Notes: generated from the sequence alone by a model not told the origin. Shown: positions 22,790 to 31,553, numbered from the stretch's first letter. The stretch: DNA of 40,410 bases from Chloroflexota bacterium (GCA_022824865.1 JAJDZD010000009.1:1-40410), one strand, 5' to 3'. Made by a program: numbers and translations.

Positions 22790-24085
22790 TCAGCCCAGTC
22801 GCCGTTCCAGGTGTTGGGCCAGCGCCTCAGGCGACTGGCCTTCCAGGGCGGCGGCCTTGAGGTCCAGCGCGGCGGCGGTCAGCGCCTCGGCCTCGTCGGC
22901 GTGCGGCGACTCCCTGATCAGTTGCTCCAGCACCTCGCGTTCGATGGCGCGCACGTTGGTTCCGTAGCGGGCGGCGGCGGTGCGGCGCCGGTCCCCGGCC
23001 AGTTGCAGGGTTACGCGCACGTGCAACGGCTGGAAGGCGGCGCGCACGGTCTCCGCCAGGCGCTCAGTGTCGAGATGAATGCGTTCAAAGCGCAGGCGGC
23101 CGGTCAGGCGCAGTTCGACGACGGGCGGTTCGCTGAAGAGTTCAAGAGGGCCCGCGATGGCCGCTTTGACGACGGTCGCCAACTCGTCGAAGTCCGCGGC
23201 CTCGCCAGCATCGACGCTCAGTCGGCGGAACGGGCGACGGGCGATGACGTCGTCCCTGAAGCAAGCGTCGATCTTGGCCGGTTGGCCGGGATGAACAGTC
23301 ACGTCATAAAGGCCCCTGGCACGGCCTTCGCCTTCGCTGGACTCGCCGACCAGGCCCTCCAGGATGTTGTGGGCTTCAAGCGCGCCCGGGTTGAAGATCC
23401 AGGGGCTGTGCTGGGGCAGGTGGTATTCGTAGTGCACGTGGCCCAGCGCCAGGTAGTCGGTGAAGGCTCGGATCGGCGCCAGATCCTCGAGAGTCACTCC
23501 GCCGACGCCCAGGTGCACGGCCTCATCCACGCCGGTGTGGAGCAGGCCCACCACGGCGCGCTGGCCGGCAGCGGGCACCGCAGAGAGAGAGGCGCCGATT
23601 TCAGGGAGATGCGCCGCCAACCGCGCGCCCAGGTACTCCACGCCGAAGACTCGGGCGGCGCCGATGTCGGTGTAGGCGCCGAAGCCGCGTTCGCTGGTCC
23701 AGGGCCGGGCCTGCAACTCGCCGGTCAGCGGGTCAAACTGCCGCAGCAGGCGCAGGCGGCCGTGGCGGCTGAGTTGCCAGAGCCAGGAGCGCTCGCCGCG
23801 ACGGAACCAGCGCTCGTGGTTGCCCTCGTTGGCGACGACCGGGATACCGGCGCGGGCCAGCCGCTCCAGCGCGATGTCGGCGGCGGCGTAGGTTGACGGC
23901 TCGATGGACTTGGAGTCGAAGAGGTCGCCGGCGACGACCACGAAGTCCGGCGCGGCCCGCAGGCAGTAGTCCACCGCGTCGTCGAAGGCGCGCACGAAGT
24001 CGGCGGCGCGCTCGGACAGCCCGTACTGGCGGAAGCCCAGGTGGACGTCCGCGAAGTGGACGAAGCGGATCGCGGCGTCGCTCAT
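22790..24085 (-). CDS. sbcD: SbcD/Mre11-family DNA repair exonuclease
   Basis: The start is ATG at 24085 (MSDAAIRFVHFADVHLG); the longer frame from 24151 adds an unrelated N-terminus. The 431-residue protein has the metallophosphoesterase motifs in order: HFADVHLG (Asp, His), VVVAGDLFDSKS (Asp), VVANEGNHERW (Asn-His), VVGLLHTGVD and ALGHVHYEYHL (Gly-His-x-His). A C-terminal part after about residue 290 should cap the active site and bind SbcC. It is the first gene of the sbcDC operon. A possible promoter lies at 24124-24151. All Mn-binding residues are present. Confidence 0.92.
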   Translation of the reverse strand: MSDAAIRFVHFADVHLGFRQYGLSERAADFVRAFDDAVDYCLRAAPDFVVVAGDLFDSKSIEPSTYAAADIALERLARAGIPVVANEGNHERWFRRGERSWLWQLSRHGRLRLLRQFDPLTGELQARPWTSERGFGAYTDIGAARVFGVEYLGARLAAHLPEIGASLSAVPAAGQRAVVGLLHTGVDEAVHLGVGGVTLEDLAPIRAFTDYLALGHVHYEYHLPQHSPWIFNPGALEAHNILEGLVGESSEGEGRARGLYDVTVHPGQPAKIDACFRDDVIARRPFRRLSVDAGEAADFDELATVVKAAIAGPLELFSEPPVVELRLTGRLRFERIHLDTERLAETVRAAFQPLHVRVTLQLAGDRRRTAAARYGTNVRAIEREVLEQLIRESPHADEAEALTAAALDLKAAALEGQSPEALAQHLERRLG

Positions 24086-24123
24086 GGTCGAGGTGCAGTC
24101 CGTGTGGCTCGGGCTTTGGTTAT

Positions 24124-24151
24124 ACCATACAAAAAGCGAACAGTCTCGCAA
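24124..24151 (-). promoter_or_regulatory. Candidate sbcD promoter
   Basis: On the minus strand TTGCGA (24146-24151), a 16-bp spacer and TATGGT (24124-24129) precede sbcD by 38 bp. The region is notably AT-rich compared with its surroundings. It lies between the divergent sbcD and cysteine hydrolase genes. Confidence 0.35.
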
Positions 24152-24189
24152 GCGTATGCTCGGCTGAATCGAGTTCGAGGATCCGTCCC

Positions 24190-24972
24190 ATGCAATTGAC
24201 GCTGCGCTACCAGGCGATGCACAGCACCGGCCCCGCCGACAACGTGGAGGCCAACATCGTCCCGACGGAACTGCAGGCCGACCTGAACCCGGCGGAGACG
24301 GCCCTGGTCCTGGTTGACACCTGGGGCGAGCATCCGATCGCGACCCACCGCGCGCGTACCAGCGACATCACGGTGCAGCGTATCCGGCCGGTGCTGGACG
24401 CCGCGCGGGCGGCCGGCGTAACGCCGATTTATGCGCCATCGCCGGCGATTGCGGCCACCTATCCGCAGTGGACGCGCTGGGCCAGCGTGGAGGATCTGCA
24501 TCCGTCGCCCGAGCCCGACGACGGCTGGCCGCCGCCGGCCTATCGCGCGCTGGCCGGGCCGTACGCCTCGCTGCAACGCGCGCCCGGCGAGCTGCCGCCG
24601 GACAGCGCGGGCAAGCCGCCCGAGCGCTGGCACCGTTTCCGCACGATTCACCAGGCGGTCGCGCCCGAGCCTGACGACATCGTGATCGCCACCGGCAACC
24701 AGATGCAGCGAGCGCTGCGCGATCTCCGGCTGGTTCACCTGGTTTACGTCGGCTTCGCCACCAACATTTGCGTGCGGTTCCGCGACTACGGGATGCACGC
24801 GATGCGCGACCGCAGCTATGCACCCATCCTGTTGCGCGACTGCACCAGCGGGATCGAGACGCGGGAGACCTACGACGGCCTGCAGATCACCAGCGCCGTG
24901 CTGCACGACCTGGAGCGGTGGGTATTCACGGCCGACTCGCAAGAATTCATCGCCGCTTGTCAACGCCCCTGA
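24190..24972 (+). CDS. Isochorismatase-like cysteine hydrolase
   Basis: A 260-residue protein with the isochorismatase fold. AETALVLVDTWGEHP carries the catalytic Asp, and VYVGFATNICVRFRDYGMHA the nucleophilic Cys, in a non-canonical Ala-Thr-Asn-Ile-Cys setting that is common in the family. ILLRDCTSGIETRETYDGLQ follows. The start ATG at 24190 gives MQLTLRYQAMH. A central insertion (about residues 100-150, rich in Pro) is longer than in minimal members. It would hydrolyse an amide or related bond; the substrate is unknown. It is divergent from sbcDC and convergent with the TAP hydrolase gene. Confidence 0.8.
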   Translation: MQLTLRYQAMHSTGPADNVEANIVPTELQADLNPAETALVLVDTWGEHPIATHRARTSDITVQRIRPVLDAARAAGVTPIYAPSPAIAATYPQWTRWASVEDLHPSPEPDDGWPPPAYRALAGPYASLQRAPGELPPDSAGKPPERWHRFRTIHQAVAPEPDDIVIATGNQMQRALRDLRLVHLVYVGFATNICVRFRDYGMHAMRDRSYAPILLRDCTSGIETRETYDGLQITSAVLHDLERWVFTADSQEFIAACQRP

Positions 24973-25012
24973 CCGGGGCTCACCGTCCAGTGCTCACTTT
25001 ATTGGTCGGGGC

Positions 25013-26728
25013 CTAAAACGGGAGCCGCGGCTCCTCGCGTTCGCAGGTGACCCGCCGCTCGTCGGGGTACTCGCCGTTGATCAGCACGCGATGCACGACG
25101 TCGTTCACGCAGGAGTTGTTGGGGTACACGCCGTGCGTGGCGTGGTAGACCTCCACCAAGTACCCGTTGGTGAGCTGCTCCGTGATCAACTCCTCGGATT
25201 CGATGAACGGGGTGAACGGGTCGCCGTGGTTGCCGATAACCAGGATTGGCGCTCCACCGCCGTCGAGCGGCCCGTCCAGCGGTTCCGGCGCGAACTGGTC
25301 GTAGAACGGACAGGCGGAGGGCAGTGGGAGGCCCAGCAGCGCGAGCAGCGGAAACTCCTCGTCCTGGGCGGCCTGGTATACCTCGCCGTCGGCCAGCCGG
25401 GTCGCCCGGTCCTGATCGGGATGCAGGACCCAGTCGTCCAGGCAGTTGATGTGCTCAGGCATTCGCGCCACGCTTGGGCCGGCGTCTTCCCACTGGAACT
25501 CGGCGATCTGCAGGAAGACGGTCGGGTCGTCGAGCTCGTTGAGTTGGAAGAGGGCCTCCCAGAGAATCGGCCACAAGAATTCGGCATACAGGGGCGAGAT
25601 AACCGCGTAGGCCGCTGCGTCGGGATGGTTGCTGGCCGCTTCGTTAACCAGGTGCAGCTTGTCGGCCGCCTCTCGGTAGTAGCCGATCGGGTCGCCGTCG
25701 TTATAGATCGGGCACTCGGGACTGTCGCAGGCGGTCAGGGCCCTTTCCAGAAGAATGGCAATCGGCGCCGTCTCCTCCAGGGCGTCGGCGACGCGTTCGG
25801 CCTGGCCGGTTGCCGCATCGACGGGGTTGTCCGCACCGTCGATAACCATGGCGCGGACCGAGTCGGGAAAGAGCGTGGCGTACCAGACGCCGACCGCAGA
25901 TCCGTAAGAGAAGCCCAGGTAGGAGACCTGGTCGACACCCAGGGCCTTGCGGATTTCGTCCATGTCCCTGGCGACGTAGGCCGTGTGCAGCAGGCCGCCG
26001 ACCGGTCCCATGGATTCGATGCAGAGGTTGGCGGCGGCCTCGCCGGCGGCGATCTCCTCGGGCGTGTCGACGGGCGCGTCGATGGAGCGACGCAGGTCCA
26101 GCTGTTCGCCAGGGGCGCCGCACGCGAAGTGCGGGTCTGAGGCTCCGACGCCGCGCGGGTCGAAGCCGACGATGTCGAAGCGTTCGACGATATCCCTGGC
26201 GAACGCGGGGAATCCGGACCTGATGGATTCGACCAGGTCCAGACCGCTGCCGCCGGGCCCGCCGGGGTTGACGAGCAGATAGCCGACCCGTTCGTTGGGC
26301 TGCGTGGCCCGGTGCACGTTGACCGCGATGCCGAGGCTGCCGGCGTCGGCATCCCGGTAGTCCGCCGGGACTTCCACGAAGGCGCACTCGAACCTGCTGC
26401 CGGATCGGCACGGGCTCCAGTCGATACCCCCATCCGCCTGGACTACCTCCGGAGCCGGCGTCGGGGTTGGCGTGGGTTCCGGCGTCGGGGTGGCGGATGG
26501 CGTGGGGGTGGCAGGCGGCGTTGCCGTGGGTGTGGGCTGCGGCGTGGAAGTTGGCTGCGGCGTTGGCGTGCCGGGCGGCGGTGGTGCTGAGCCGGTCGTT
26601 TCGGCGACCGGCGTAGGAGTAGCAGCCGGCGCGGACGCGGACTCACCGCAGGCCAGCCCAAGAATGGCAACCAGCGTCAGAATGCCGACGGCGACCGTCC
26701 GCCTGAGTGTTCGACCTAAGATCCTCAA
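25013..26728 (-). CDS. Secreted/lipoprotein alpha/beta hydrolase, TAP-like C-terminus
   Basis: I chose a TTG start at 26728, with GGAAGG about seven bases upstream; longer frames to 26860 lack a signal sequence at their start. The N-terminus (RILGRTLRRTVAVGILTLVA, then ILGLACGES) looks like a lipoprotein signal. A Thr/Pro-rich linker of about 60 residues (repeats of P-T-P) follows. Then comes a tripeptidyl aminopeptidase-like hydrolase: GYLLVNPGGPGGSGLD oxyanion region, GFDPRGVGAS, nucleophile Ser in YLGFSYGSAVG, Asp in VIGNHGDPFTPF, and His in HATHGVYPNNSC. The last block is the TAP C-terminal domain. It probably acts outside the membrane on peptides or esters. About 570 residues long. Confidence 0.88.
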   Translation of the reverse strand: MRILGRTLRRTVAVGILTLVAILGLACGESASAPAATPTPVAETTGSAPPPPGTPTPQPTSTPQPTPTATPPATPTPSATPTPEPTPTPTPAPEVVQADGGIDWSPCRSGSRFECAFVEVPADYRDADAGSLGIAVNVHRATQPNERVGYLLVNPGGPGGSGLDLVESIRSGFPAFARDIVERFDIVGFDPRGVGASDPHFACGAPGEQLDLRRSIDAPVDTPEEIAAGEAAANLCIESMGPVGGLLHTAYVARDMDEIRKALGVDQVSYLGFSYGSAVGVWYATLFPDSVRAMVIDGADNPVDAATGQAERVADALEETAPIAILLERALTACDSPECPIYNDGDPIGYYREAADKLHLVNEAASNHPDAAAYAVISPLYAEFLWPILWEALFQLNELDDPTVFLQIAEFQWEDAGPSVARMPEHINCLDDWVLHPDQDRATRLADGEVYQAAQDEEFPLLALLGLPLPSACPFYDQFAPEPLDGPLDGGGAPILVIGNHGDPFTPFIESEELITEQLTNGYLVEVYHATHGVYPNNSCVNDVVHRVLINGEYPDERRVTCEREEPRLPF

Positions 26729-26935
26729 AGCGCTTCCTTCCGTTACGCCCGAGACGGAGGTGCCGCTGACCGCGTTGCCCTGGCCGACCGCGTAGTTAGA
26801 CCTAGTCAATTGACACGCAGCCCTCAGCGCCACGGTCCAGACCGCAGCCACCACCCTCAATCACTGTAGGGTGGTCCGGGCCGCTGGTTCGTGAAATGTC
26901 CAACCGAGCACGCGAACGCCAAGGCTCGACGCAAC

Positions 26936-27808
26936 CTACGGCGCGCTGACGAACTCGCGCTCCAGATCGCCGTAGGCGGGTACGCCGATGATGTCTTTGA
27001 ATTCTTCCAATCCGGCCATCGGTCCGGCGGCGGCGGTGGTGCCGTCGGCTACCAGTGCCGCGTAGGTGCGCTGCAGCGCGGCCGTGGCGGCGAACAAACC
27101 GGAGAGCGGGTAGACGACCATCATGTAACCCAGGTCCTGAAGCTCGGAGGCCGAAAGGAAGGGCGTGACGCCGTCCTCAATCATGTTGGCGAAGAGGGGA
27201 ATCTCGTCGTCGAAGGCGGCACGCACGGCGCGTAGTTCGTCGAGCGAGCGCGGGGCTTCGATAAAGACCACGTCGGCGCCGGCTTCAACGTTCGCGTGGC
27301 TGCGGGCGATGGCGTCGTCCAGCCCGTTGACCGCGCGGGCGTCGGTGCGGGCGATGATGACCAGGTCGTCGTCCCCGCGCGCATGCACGGCCGCTCGCAG
27401 CTTCTGCACGTGATCATCGGCGGGCACCACGCGCTTGCCTTCCAGGTGGCCGCAGCGCTTCGGCCACTCCTGGTCTTCCAGGATGATCCCGGCGATGCCG
27501 GCCTGCACGCACTCGCGCACGGTTCGGATGACGTTGATGGGGTTGCCGTAGCCGGTGTCCATGTCGGCCACCAGCGGGATGTCCACGGTGTGCGCGATGC
27601 GGCGGGCGCGGTCCAGCGTCTCGGTCTGGGTCAGCAGGCCAATATCCGGCTCGCCCAGCGTGCTGGCGGCCAGGCCGAAGCCGGTGGTGAAGAACTGCGT
27701 GAAGCCGGCCTGCTCGATCAGCTTGGCCGACAGCGCGTCATACGCGCCCGGCAGCACGATGATCTCGTCACCGGCCAGGCGGCTGCGGAGGATGCTGGAT
27801 TTCGTCAT
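26936..27808 (-). CDS. PEP mutase/isocitrate lyase family enzyme
   Basis: A 290-residue TIM-barrel protein starting MTKSSILRSRLAG. Family signatures are IVLPGAYDALSAKLIEQAGF, IPLVADMDTGYGNPINV (metal-binding Asp), IILEDQEWPKRCGHLEG (the Lys-Arg-Cys-Gly-His loop with the catalytic Cys) and LVIIARTDARAVNG. Members cleave or rearrange C-C and C-P bonds (2-methylisocitrate lyase, dimethylmalate lyase, oxaloacetate decarboxylase, PEP mutase). The sequence does not discriminate them by eye. The gene runs opposite to the neighbouring oxidoreductase, with a 120-bp shared upstream region. Confidence 0.9.
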   Translation of the reverse strand: MTKSSILRSRLAGDEIIVLPGAYDALSAKLIEQAGFTQFFTTGFGLAASTLGEPDIGLLTQTETLDRARRIAHTVDIPLVADMDTGYGNPINVIRTVRECVQAGIAGIILEDQEWPKRCGHLEGKRVVPADDHVQKLRAAVHARGDDDLVIIARTDARAVNGLDDAIARSHANVEAGADVVFIEAPRSLDELRAVRAAFDDEIPLFANMIEDGVTPFLSASELQDLGYMMVVYPLSGLFAATAALQRTYAALVADGTTAAAGPMAGLEEFKDIIGVPAYGDLEREFVSAP

Positions 27809-27928
27809 GCGTTTGGTCCAGGAGGTCAAAGTCGCCGCGATTGTGCCCAATGGACCGTCGCCCGGCAGGTTGCCGCCACGGAACGGCTGGGTGAGCATGG
27901 CGCGGTTGGCGGGCAGGGAGGTGGGTTG

Positions 27929-29029
27929 ATGGCAGGCAAGTACCGGGTGGCGATTATCGGAACGGGGCGCATGGGCGGGTTGATCGAGGACGAGATCCCG
28001 CTCGGGGACCCGAACCTGCCCTATGGCCACTTCTCGGGCTATCAGTACATCGAGGAGACCGAGGTGGTGGCCGTGGCCAACCGCGGGGCCGAGCGACTGC
28101 AGCGCTTCAGCGAGCGGTTCGGGGTTACCAACACCTATCTCGACTACCGCGAGATGATCGACAAGGAACAGCCCGACATCGTCAGCGTCACCACACCCTC
28201 GTTCGCGCGGGCCGAGCCGCTGATCTACTGCGCGGAGCACGGCGTGCGGGCGATCTACAGCGAGAAGGGCCTGTGCGCCTCACTGGCCGAGGCCGACCGG
28301 ATCCGGGATGCCATGAAGCGCAACGGCGTGGCCTTCAACTGGGGCGCCATGCGCCGCCACAACGTGGGCTTTCGATTGCTGGCGGAGGCTATCGCCGCCG
28401 GCGAAATCGGCGAACCCGAGGCCGTGCTGATGCTGACCTACACCGACCTGATCAAGCACCACCCGCACACGCTGGACCTGGTCTCAATGCTGCTGGGGGA
28501 CCCGCAACCGCAGTGGGTGAGCGGCCGGCTGATCGAGGCCGGCGATCCGTTCGACCCCGAGCCGCGACGCGCGCACCCGGAATACGACGCCGAAAACCAT
28601 CGCTACCTGCCCTCGCCGGGCTGGGAGGTCGCGGACCCGTATGTCGGTCACTTCCAGGTCGGCTACGCCAGCGGGGCGGTGGGCTACTTCATCCCGCACC
28701 GCGGGTTCCTGGACGTGCACGTGCTGGGCAGCGAAGGCCGCGCCTACGCGCTGGATAACGGCCTGACGTTCGAAATCCGCCACAGCCTCGGCTCCAACCC
28801 CGACGACGTCACCACGCGCAAGATCTACGCGCAGGGCGAGCCGCCGACAGTGAACACCATTCGCGACCTGATCAACTCGCTGGAAACCGGCGAGCCGACG
28901 CGCGGCAACATTGATGTGACGATGCAATCGGTGGAGGTGCAGTTCGCGATTGCCCACTCCCACCTGGCCGGCGGCGCGCGGGTGGAGGTGCCGCTGGCGG
29001 ACCGGAGCCTGTACATCCCCGGGGGCTGA
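27929..29029 (+). CDS. Gfo/Idh/MocA family oxidoreductase (second, distinct)
   Basis: The 366-residue protein starts at ATG 27929 after AGGGAGGTGGG. The Rossmann motif is RVAIIGTGRMGGLIEDEI. The usual E-K-P signature reads AIYSEKGLCASLAEADRI: Gly replaces Pro. MRRHNVGFRLL and HHPHTLDLVSMLLG carry the expected catalytic-domain histidines. A long insert around DPEPRRAHPEYDAENHRY is lineage-specific. It should oxidise or epimerise a polyol or sugar with NAD(P). It is only distantly similar to the protein at 15991. It is divergent from the PEP mutase-like gene, so the two may share control. Confidence 0.88.
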   Translation: MAGKYRVAIIGTGRMGGLIEDEIPLGDPNLPYGHFSGYQYIEETEVVAVANRGAERLQRFSERFGVTNTYLDYREMIDKEQPDIVSVTTPSFARAEPLIYCAEHGVRAIYSEKGLCASLAEADRIRDAMKRNGVAFNWGAMRRHNVGFRLLAEAIAAGEIGEPEAVLMLTYTDLIKHHPHTLDLVSMLLGDPQPQWVSGRLIEAGDPFDPEPRRAHPEYDAENHRYLPSPGWEVADPYVGHFQVGYASGAVGYFIPHRGFLDVHVLGSEGRAYALDNGLTFEIRHSLGSNPDDVTTRKIYAQGEPPTVNTIRDLINSLETGEPTRGNIDVTMQSVEVQFAIAHSHLAGGARVEVPLADRSLYIPGG

Positions 29030-29106
29030 GCCGCCGGCGCCGGGCGACTTGCCACCATGACAGCATGATGGTATGCTTACATGACTGGTTGTACGGAGCC
29101 GGAGGC

Positions 29107-29355
29107 ATGCGGCGCACGCAAATTCAACTGGACGAGCCGCTATACGAGCTAGCGAAGCAGCGCGCCTTTGCGGAGGGCAAGTCCATGTCCGCGGTGGTCC
29201 GCGAAGCAGTGGCGCAATACGTAGCCTCGCCCACCAGGCGGCCGGACTCGCTGGAGAGCTTCAGCTTCATCGGCTCGGGCCGATCGCACCCTGACGGTCC
29301 GCAGCCGCTATCGGAGCGTCACGACGAGGCGCTGGCCGAGGACTTTGGCGGCTGA
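29107..29355 (+). CDS. CopG/RHH antitoxin
   Basis: An 82-residue protein beginning MRRTQIQLDEPLYELAKQRA. A short strand (TQIQL), then FAEGKSMSAVVREAVAQYV, form a ribbon-helix-helix. The tail (SERHDEALAEDFGG) is acidic and would mask the toxin. The ATG at 29107 is preferred over 29065, which adds a non-family extension. The PIN toxin frame overlaps its last codons. Confidence 0.85.
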   Translation: MRRTQIQLDEPLYELAKQRAFAEGKSMSAVVREAVAQYVASPTRRPDSLESFSFIGSGRSHPDGPQPLSERHDEALAEDFGG

Positions 29356-29744
29356 TCTTCTTTGACACGTCCGCGGCGCTGGCCCTGGCGGACGTCAACG
29401 ACCTGCACCACGAACGCGCCGTGCGCGCCATGCAGCGCGTCGTGGCCGGCGGCCAGCCGCTGCTGACGCATAACTATGTGCTGATCGAGACCGCCGCGCT
29501 CCTGCAGCGACGCCTGGGCATGCCCAGCGCCCGCGCGTTTCTATCCGACGCGCGGAACTTCACGCTGCACTGGGTCACACCCGACGATCATGCCGAAGCC
29601 ACGGCCCTCTTCGAGCAGCGCAACCTGCGCGGCCTGAGCCTGGTGGACTGCATGAGTTTCGTGGTGATGCGCAAATACCGGTCGACCACCGCCCTGGCCT
29701 ATGACGCCGACTTCCAGGCCGAGGGGTTCGACGTCTTCGAGTAG
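29352..29744 (+). CDS. PIN-domain toxin (VapC-like) with a CTG start
   Basis: The frame from 29352 reads (L)IFFDTSAALALADVNDLHHE, then HNYVLIETAALLQRRLG, LRGLSLVDCMSFVVMRKY and ALAYDADFQAEGF. This is a full 130-residue PIN domain with the expected Asp5, Glu, Asp and Asp. The only start at the family position is CTG, overlapping the antitoxin TGA as CTGA. The next ordinary start is ATG at 29430, which would lose the first catalytic Asp. CTG starts are rare but used. A weak start coupled to the antitoxin would keep toxin levels low. Confidence 0.8.
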   Translation: MIFFDTSAALALADVNDLHHERAVRAMQRVVAGGQPLLTHNYVLIETAALLQRRLGMPSARAFLSDARNFTLHWVTPDDHAEATALFEQRNLRGLSLVDCMSFVVMRKYRSTTALAYDADFQAEGFDVFE

Positions 29745-29795
29745 TCCGCGCCTCGGCGCCTTCAGAGCGAGACGGCCGATGGCCTTACGGGTGCC

Positions 29796-30173
29796 CTAGC
29801 GCTCCAGCAGCTCGATCTCGTAGCCGTCGGGGTCGTCGACGAAGGCCATCTTGAGACCGGTGGGGAAGCTTTCGCGCCAGTGGTCGGGCCAGATTTCCAG
29901 GCCCTTGCCTTCCAGCTCATCGCAGAAGGCGATCAGGTCGGGCACGCCGATGGCGAAGTGCATGAGGTCTTCGGGGACGTTGAGGTCGTAGTCCGCCGAG
30001 TAGGTGAGCTCGATGGTGTGGTCGTTCCCGGGCAGTTCCAGGTGGACGATCTGGTTGCCGTGGGGCGAGCGCTCGGAGCGGCTGAACACCTTGAAGCCGA
30101 GGTTGTCCTCGTAGAAGCGGATCGACTGTTCCAGGTCGCTGACGCGGATGCGGGTGTGCAGGAGTTTGTACAT
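29796..30173 (-). CDS. Glyoxalase I-like protein (lactoylglutathione lyase family)
   Basis: A 125-residue VOC protein starting MYKLLHTRIRVSDLEQSIRF. It has the four metal ligands of glyoxalase I in place: His6 (LLHTRI), Glu in DHTIELTY, His in EDLMHFAIGV, and Glu in GYEIELLER at the end. FYEDNLGFKVFSRSE is the typical first module, and FVDDPDGYEIELLE the conserved end. The family makes S-lactoylglutathione from the methylglyoxal hemithioacetal. A glutathione-free host might use another thiol, so the exact substrate is open. Start ATG at 30173; monocistronic. Confidence 0.88.
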   Translation of the reverse strand: MYKLLHTRIRVSDLEQSIRFYEDNLGFKVFSRSERSPHGNQIVHLELPGNDHTIELTYSADYDLNVPEDLMHFAIGVPDLIAFCDELEGKGLEIWPDHWRESFPTGLKMAFVDDPDGYEIELLER

Positions 30174-30311
30174 GGGGCCTCGGATGTGCGGTGAGCGCGT
30201 CATCGTCGCACGTTCGGCGGGAGCGAGCCGCCCAGGCGCCAGACCTGAAGGCCACGCCGCCGCTAGTTGCGCCGGCACGTGGTACGTTGAAATCAGCCGC
30301 CCGTCCCAACG

Positions 30312-30806
30312 TTGGAGCGCCCTCCCCTGAGCGTTGAGGCCTGGACCATCATCGGAACGACTCTTGGCACGGGGGCGGTGATGCTTGGTGTGGTGTTGGG
30401 CGTGATGCTCAAACTCTGGAGCGACACCAACCGTCGCATCGACCACCTTGAGGTGAGCCTGCGCGCGGAAATGCGGGCGATGCGCGACGAACTGAAGGGC
30501 GACATCGCGGCGGTGCGAGAAGAGCTGAAAGGCGACCTTGCGGCGGTGCGGGAGGAACTGCACCGTGAAATCGGCGCGGTGCGGACCGACACCACTTCCA
30601 GCATTGAGCGGTTGAGCGACCGCCAGCACGCCGATGCCAACGCCGTGAATGCGCGGCTGGACGTCCTGCTGCTCGCCCGAGGTTCGCTGGCGGAGACGCC
30701 CGAGGCCGATCCGGTTTCAAGTGAGCAGCAGCCCGCTACCGCAGCCGAGACCGCCCCTGAGTACCGGGTTCCGTCGCGCGACGCCGGCGATTCCGACCGG
30801 CCCTAG
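30312..30806 (+). CDS. Single-pass membrane protein with coiled coil, unknown function
   Basis: A 164-residue frame from TTG 30312. One transmembrane segment (WTIIGTTLGTGAVMLGVVLG, about residues 11-32) is followed by a long amphipathic helix with an internal 10-11-residue repeat (RDELKGDIAAVREELKGDLA, then AVREELHREIGAVRTD). It ends with a low-complexity tail. Heptad spacing of Leu and Val supports a coiled coil. This layout is widespread in small hypothetical proteins of unknown role. The start codon is uncertain. Confidence 0.6.
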   Translation: MERPPLSVEAWTIIGTTLGTGAVMLGVVLGVMLKLWSDTNRRIDHLEVSLRAEMRAMRDELKGDIAAVREELKGDLAAVREELHREIGAVRTDTTSSIERLSDRQHADANAVNARLDVLLLARGSLAETPEADPVSSEQQPATAAETAPEYRVPSRDAGDSDRP

Positions 30807-30830
30807 GCGACAGGCTCACCGCCCGACGCG

Positions 30831-31553
30831 TCAGGCCTCTTTAGCAAACGGGTTTGTCCAGAACGGAACGATGGTACGGCCGGCGCGGCGGGCCAGCGCG
30901 ACGTAGAGGGCGGGACCGCCAAACGCCACGGCCCACGGGATCACGTGCTCGAACCAGAGGCTGGGCGTCAGGAAGTCGTGCAGGAGCTTGTCGTCCACGA
31001 TCAGCACCACCGCGATGCGGAAGATGAGCGCGCTGCCGATGTAGATGATGATCGGCGCCTTTTCGGTGGCCAGCGCGATCAGGCCGGCGCCGACGAACAG
31101 CAGCGGGATGGACAGCGCCAGGCCGAAGACCAGCAGCGGAATGTTGCCGTGGGCCGTGCCCGCGACGGTCAGCACGTTGTCCAGGCTCATGACCACGTCG
31201 GCCAGGATGATCAGGCGAAGTGCTTCCGGAAAGGAGGTGGCGGCCTCGTGCTCCTCGTCGCCCTCGGGCTTCAGCAGCCGCCAGGCGACCCAGAACAGGG
31301 CCAGGCCCCCGATCAACGAAATGGCCGGCGCCTGCAGGAGGAGGGTGGCGATGGAGGCCAGCGCGATGCGCAACACCACGGCGCCGCCGGCACCAATGAT
31401 GATGGCCCAGCGCCGTTGGCGACCCTGCAACCGGCTGGCGACGACCCCGATGACCACGGCGTTGTCGCCGCTGAGGATCAGGTCGAAGAGGATGATCTGG
31501 CCGAGCGCGGCCGGGTCCTTCACGATGTCCTGGACGATCTGTCCAAGGTCCAT
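30831..31553 (-). CDS. TerC family integral membrane protein (YjbE/Alx-like)
   Basis: A 240-residue protein with about seven hydrophobic segments. The two diagnostic motifs are ILFDLILSGDNAVVIGVVAS near the N-terminus and LADVVMSLDNVLTVAGTAHG in the middle; their Asp-Asn pairs form the putative ion path. A charged loop (LLKPEGDEEHEAATSFPE) separates the halves, which look like an inverted repeat. Relatives export Mn2+ or act in metal homeostasis and co-translocational metal loading. The start ATG at 31553 fits the family N-terminus (MDLGQIVQDI). No yybP-ykoY-type riboswitch is evident upstream. Confidence 0.88.
   Translation of the reverse strand: MDLGQIVQDIVKDPAALGQIILFDLILSGDNAVVIGVVASRLQGRQRRWAIIIGAGGAVVLRIALASIATLLLQAPAISLIGGLALFWVAWRLLKPEGDEEHEAATSFPEALRLIILADVVMSLDNVLTVAGTAHGNIPLLVFGLALSIPLLFVGAGLIALATEKAPIIIYIGSALIFRIAVVLIVDDKLLHDFLTPSLWFEHVIPWAVAFGGPALYVALARRAGRTIVPFWTNPFAKEA

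Noticed and set aside
23893..24189. Extension of the cysteine hydrolase gene upstream to 23893
   Set aside because: The extra 99 codons are antisense to sbcD and Arg/Pro-rich; ATG at 24190 fits the family start.
24965..24979. GCCCC-TGACC-GGGGC hairpin after the cysteine hydrolase gene
   Set aside because: Only five base pairs and no T-tract; too weak to call a terminator.
27296..27928. Extension of the Gfo/Idh/MocA gene upstream to 27296
   Set aside because: It overlaps the PEP mutase-like gene antisense; the ribosome-binding site and Rossmann start place the ATG at 27929.
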